From contig JAEZEU010000355.1 in NCBI GenBank assembly GCA_023432885.1, forward strand, positions 1 to 8,519: DNA of 8,519 nucleotides, read 5' to 3'. Positions within the stretch are counted from its first letter, which is position 1. Every line of letters starts with the position of its first letter. The translations under genes and the position numbers were made by a program. The DNA comes from Pseudomonadota bacterium (GTDB taxonomy: Bacteria > Pseudomonadota > Alphaproteobacteria > Rhizobiales > Xanthobacteraceae). The notes beneath the pieces are model-generated. The model made no database searches, was not told where the DNA came from, and saw only the letters and a list, made by a program, of their open reading frames with translations. Of this stretch, positions 6,597 to 8,519 are shown piece by piece.

Positions 6597-6722
6597 GAGC
6601 CGTTGATTCTTTCGCGCCTGAAGGGGCATCCCCACCCCTCCCACGCGACGACCAAACTTGTTGACGCCACCTGTGTAACGAAGCGCGGGGGCAACCTGGA
6701 ACAAGCTTCCGCACTGGAGTGA
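6565..6722 (-). ncRNA. Candidate small RNA (about 155-160 nt), new or unrecognised
   Basis: This 400-bp stretch has no credible protein gene, yet its minus strand shows the parts of a small-RNA unit. A promoter-like pair (TTGGCG at 6756-6751, 17 bp, TAAGGT at 6733-6728) predicts a start near 6721. The predicted transcript folds into a GGAA/TTCC hairpin (6698-6710) and a larger stem whose outer arms are 6612-6616/6644-6648. Its inner arms, 6620-6626/6635-6641, pair fully only in minus-strand RNA because one pair is G-U there and A-C on the other strand. It ends in an intrinsic terminator with an 11-bp stem and a T-run. The region 6650-6697 looks unpaired and could be a target-binding part. It does not look like 6S RNA, SRP RNA or tmRNA to me, and I cannot assign a family. 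The boundaries are predictions. Confidence 0.55.
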
Positions 6723-6727
6723 GTGTG

Positions 6728-6756
6728 ACCTTATTCAGGTAGGCCCGCCCCGCCAA
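6728..6756 (-). promoter_or_regulatory. Predicted promoter of the small RNA
   Basis: On the minus strand TTGGCG (-35, plus coordinates 6751-6756) and TAAGGT (-10, 6728-6733) are separated by 17 bp. The -10 element keeps the first, second and last consensus positions, a common degree of match in alphaproteobacteria. The CtrA box at 6765-6780 lies just upstream, centred near -51. Confidence 0.35.
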
Positions 6757-6764
6757 CCTCATCG

Positions 6765-6780
6765 TTAAATTTACCTTAAC
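6765..6780. promoter_or_regulatory. Predicted CtrA binding site (TTAA-N7-TTAAC)
   Basis: TTAAATTTACCTTAAC reads TTAA, seven bases, TTAA, C. This is the full consensus for CtrA, the cell-cycle response regulator of alphaproteobacteria. It is the only such match I found by eye in the window. It lies between the small-RNA promoter on the minus strand and the PAS_5 gene on the plus strand, and could act on either. Confidence 0.55.
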
Positions 6781-6921
6781 GCAGCAAAGGCGACGCAATT
6801 TGCCCGAAACGATCGATGCGGCATGGACGCTGCACGGCCCGTCCTGCACAACAACCACGGGGAAGGCGCTTGCACGAAACCGGGACAGATATGTCCCGAC
6901 GAGTGGGCCACGGGGCAGGAC

Positions 6922-7476
6922 ATGAAACATCCTTCGAGCCGCGAGTTTTACGCCTATTGGGACCGGATGCGCGGCACCGCGCCGGCCCCCGACCGCAGCG
7001 ACGTCGAGCCGTCGGCGGTGCGCGAACTGCTCGGCGACATTTTCGTGCTCTCCTATGAAGCCGAGGCTGGCTATCCCTTCCGCGTCGCGGGAACCCGGGT
7101 CTGCGCCCTCCTCGGCCGCGACCTGAAGAACCAGAGCTTTTCCGCCCTGTTCACGCGCGAGGCCCGGCACGAGATCGAGAGCATGATCGCCGTCGTGGCC
7201 GAAGAAACCCTGCCCGCCATCGCCGGCCTCACCGCAACATCCGACACCGGCGAAGCCGCGCACCTGGAATTGCTGTTGCTGCCCTTCTCCGCCCGCGCGC
7301 ACGCGCCGGTCAGCCTCACCGGCGTGCTCGCCCCGTTCGAAAGCGAGCTCAACCGCCTCGAGAATTTCGGCATCACCTCCTACCGCTATTTGCACCGCCA
7401 GGAGAAACTCCTGCCACGCGCCATCCGCAAGCTGCAGATCGCCCGCGGCTTCATGGTCTATGAGGGCCTGCGCTAG
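6922..7476 (+). CDS. PAS_5 family protein (Rhizobiales regulatory/sensor-like)
   Basis: A 184-residue protein matching, from memory, the PAS_5 (PF07310-type) family found mostly in Rhizobiales. It opens with the hallmark KHPSSREFYAYWDRMRG (2-18), followed by APAPDRSDVEP and a helix. A PAS-like beta core follows, with YPFRVAGTRVCALLGRDL (51-68) and strands HLELLLLPF and SLTGVLAPF. It is soluble with no output domain, so it may be a ligand-binding or adaptor protein; no ligand can be told. ATG 6922 is preferred because the conserved region begins there. An in-frame ATG at 6823 would add 33 residues of unlike composition. Neither start has a well-spaced ribosome binding site (GGGGCAGG ends 3 bases before 6922). 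The consensus CtrA site at 6765-6780 lies upstream. The cupin gene follows after 60 bp. Confidence 0.85.
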   Translation: MKHPSSREFYAYWDRMRGTAPAPDRSDVEPSAVRELLGDIFVLSYEAEAGYPFRVAGTRVCALLGRDLKNQSFSALFTREARHEIESMIAVVAEETLPAIAGLTATSDTGEAAHLELLLLPFSARAHAPVSLTGVLAPFESELNRLENFGITSYRYLHRQEKLLPRAIRKLQIARGFMVYEGLR

Positions 7477-7507
7477 CGGCTGACGCTGAGAGACGAAGCT
7501 GGTAGGA

Positions 7508-7530
7508 TGCTCCGAAAAACCGGAGGGAGC
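7508..7530 (+). promoter_or_regulatory. Ribosome binding site of the cupin gene, partly inside a small hairpin
   Basis: CTCCG (7510-7514) can pair with CGGAG (7521-7525) across an AAAAAC loop, covering the first GGAGG of the purine-rich GGAGGGAG (7522-7529). The second part, GGGAG, remains free at 7 nt from ATG 7537. The purine-rich tract decides the start at 7537 rather than the ATG at 7507. A regulatory effect of the hairpin is speculative. Confidence 0.4.
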
Positions 7531-7536
7531 ACCGCC

Positions 7537-7971
7537 ATGGACGCCGTCACGCCGAAGGCCGATCATTCCCATCTCGTTCGTCCCGATGAAATGGAATGGC
7601 AGAAGACCCGCTTCCCCGGCTGCGAGGCGAAGACGCTGCTGTTCGACCGCAAGACCGGCCTGATGACCGCCCTGATGCGCTTCGCTCCCGGCGCGGTGCT
7701 GCCCGACCATGAGCATGTCAACATCGAGCAGACCTACGTGCTCGAGGGCTCCCTCGTCGACAAGGAAGGCCCGGCCGAAGGCATCGAATGCAAAGCCGGC
7801 GAGTTCATCTGGCGCGAGGCCGGCAGCCGCCATGTCGCCTGGTGCCCGCAGGGCGGCTTGATGCTCGCGATCTTCCAGGTGCCCAACAAGTTCTTCGAAG
7901 CCGATGGCCGCGTCCGCGATGCCAACGGCAACGACTGGGACGAAGCCTGGGGCCACACGAGCCACGCATGA
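7537..7971 (+). CDS. Single-domain cupin protein
   Basis: A 144-residue cytoplasmic protein with one small beta-barrel cupin domain. Cupin motif 1 is an exact match to G(X)5HXH(X)3-4E(X)6G: GAVLPDHEHVNIEQTYVLEG (52-71), giving metal ligands His58, His60 and Glu64. Motif 2 is GEFIWREAGSRH (88-99), with the fourth ligand His99; the usual Pro and the final Asn are replaced. A divalent metal site is thus expected, and an oxygenase, isomerase or sensory role is possible, but the substrate cannot be assigned. ATG 7537 is supported by GGAGGGAG at 7522-7529. Orientation and the 60-bp gap suggest cotranscription with the PAS_5 gene. A 6-bp inverted repeat without a T-run (7977-7982/7991-7996) lies just after the stop. 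Confidence 0.88.
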   Translation: MDAVTPKADHSHLVRPDEMEWQKTRFPGCEAKTLLFDRKTGLMTALMRFAPGAVLPDHEHVNIEQTYVLEGSLVDKEGPAEGIECKAGEFIWREAGSRHVAWCPQGGLMLAIFQVPNKFFEADGRVRDANGNDWDEAWGHTSHA

Positions 7972-8112
7972 ACCCTTGCGCGGCATGAAGCGCGCATCGC
8001 AATTCCGACACTTCCCTCGCTCGATCCGCCCCGCTACGGTGATTACCGCAAAACACCAGCGCCGGCTGCGGACTGTTCCGCACGGCGAAACCGGACAGGA
8101 GGACACCAGCGG

Positions 8113-8493
8113 ATGTTTTCGCATATCATGATCGGCACCAACGACCTGGGCAGGGCCAAGACCTTCTATGACGCGCTGCTTGGCACGCTCGGCGTTCCGG
8201 CGGGCCGGGTCGATCGCCATCGCATCTTCTGGCGCACCAAGACCGGCACCTTCTCGGTGACCAAGCCGATCGACGGCAAGCCCGCCACCTTCGCCAATGG
8301 CGGCACCATCGGCTTTGCTGCCGATTCCATCGACGCTGCCAACGCGTTTCATACCACCGGCCTCGCCCACGGCGGCACCAGCTGCGAGGATCCGCCGGGC
8401 ATCCGCGAGGGCGGCGGCGTGAAGCTGTACATCGCTTACCTGCGCGATCCCGATGGCAACAAGCTCTGCGCGCTGCATCGGGTGCCGGCGTAG
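8113..8493 (+). CDS. VOC superfamily (glyoxalase/bleomycin-resistance-like) protein
   Basis: A 126-residue protein with two beta-alpha-beta-beta-beta modules of the vicinal oxygen chelate fold. The N-terminal FSHIMIGTNDLGRAKTFYDALL (2-23) is the classic first strand and helix, with His4 at the first metal-ligand position. YLRDPDGNKLCALH (109-122) is the classic last hairpin. At the position where metal-dependent members often have Glu after 'DGN', this protein has Cys119, as do many proteobacterial relatives I recall, so metal use and glyoxalase activity are not assured. The start at ATG 8113 is backed by AGGAGG (8097-8102) at 10 nt. It lies 141 bp after the cupin gene, so it may have its own promoter. 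Family firm, substrate unknown. Confidence 0.9.
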   Translation: MFSHIMIGTNDLGRAKTFYDALLGTLGVPAGRVDRHRIFWRTKTGTFSVTKPIDGKPATFANGGTIGFAADSIDAANAFHTTGLAHGGTSCEDPPGIREGGGVKLYIAYLRDPDGNKLCALHRVPA

Positions 8494-8519
8494 GCGGAGG
8501 TGGGCTCCACAGTCGAACC

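Noticed and set aside
5378..6694. Minus-strand open frame of 438 codons overlapping the rhomboid gene in another frame
   Set aside because: The out-of-frame overlap with a clear rhomboid family gene and the Arg/Ala-rich composition mark it as a shadow.
6393..6704. Minus-strand frame of 103 codons across the small-RNA region
   Set aside because: It reads straight through the terminator hairpin and has no ribosome binding site or recognisable domain. The RNA-level signals explain the region better.
7977..7996. TGCGCG/CGCGCA stem after the cupin stop codon as a terminator
   Set aside because: The stem is only 6 bp with an 8-nt loop and no T-run follows, so it is not a convincing terminator.
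5575..8478. Minus-strand open frame of 967 codons covering the rhomboid gene and continuing upstream
   Set aside because: Only the 3' part (to about 6423) encodes a recognisable protein. The rest is antisense to the PAS_5, cupin and VOC genes and reads as low-complexity shadow sequence; it is not a rhomboid fusion.

Overview
The window looks like chromosomal DNA of a Bradyrhizobium-like alphaproteobacterium (order Hyphomicrobiales/Rhizobiales). The support is the high G+C coding style, a threonyl-tRNA synthetase tail of rhizobial type, a PAS_5-type protein typical of this group, and a consensus CtrA site (TTAA-N7-TTAA). Assignment to the genus is inference from recalled protein families, not from a search.

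Layout. 1-405: 3' end of thrS (+), meeting a small ribbon-helix-helix-like gene (410-748, -) tail to tail. 749-924: divergent regulatory region with two adjacent inverted repeats, one a perfect 16-bp palindrome, leading into a nitroreductase gene (925-1488, +). 1547-2149 (-): uncharacterised two-helix membrane protein. 2150-2600: no intact gene. It holds a strong hairpin (2269-2304) and the frameshifted remains of an EAL-domain (c-di-GMP phosphodiesterase) gene on the minus strand. 2601-3689 (-): secreted proline-rich protein with three beta-type repeats. It diverges from a patatin-like phospholipase gene (3907-4947, +), which meets a twin-CBS protein gene (4953-5381, -). 5575-6423 (-): rhomboid protease. 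6424-6921: no protein gene. The minus strand carries a candidate small RNA of about 155-160 nt ending in a near-perfect intrinsic terminator, with a CtrA box upstream of its predicted promoter. 6922-8493 (+): PAS_5 protein, cupin protein and VOC/glyoxalase-like protein in one orientation, possibly partly cotranscribed.

How the genes relate. Most are housekeeping or accessory chromosomal genes with no evident common pathway. I see no defence system, mobile element, CRISPR array, tRNA or rRNA. The most interesting parts are non-coding: the small-RNA candidate with the CtrA site beside it, the EAL relic, and the palindromic operator-like region before the nitroreductase gene. Two very long antisense reading frames (minus 5575-8478 and plus 1863-3581) are judged to be shadows of real genes on the opposite strand.
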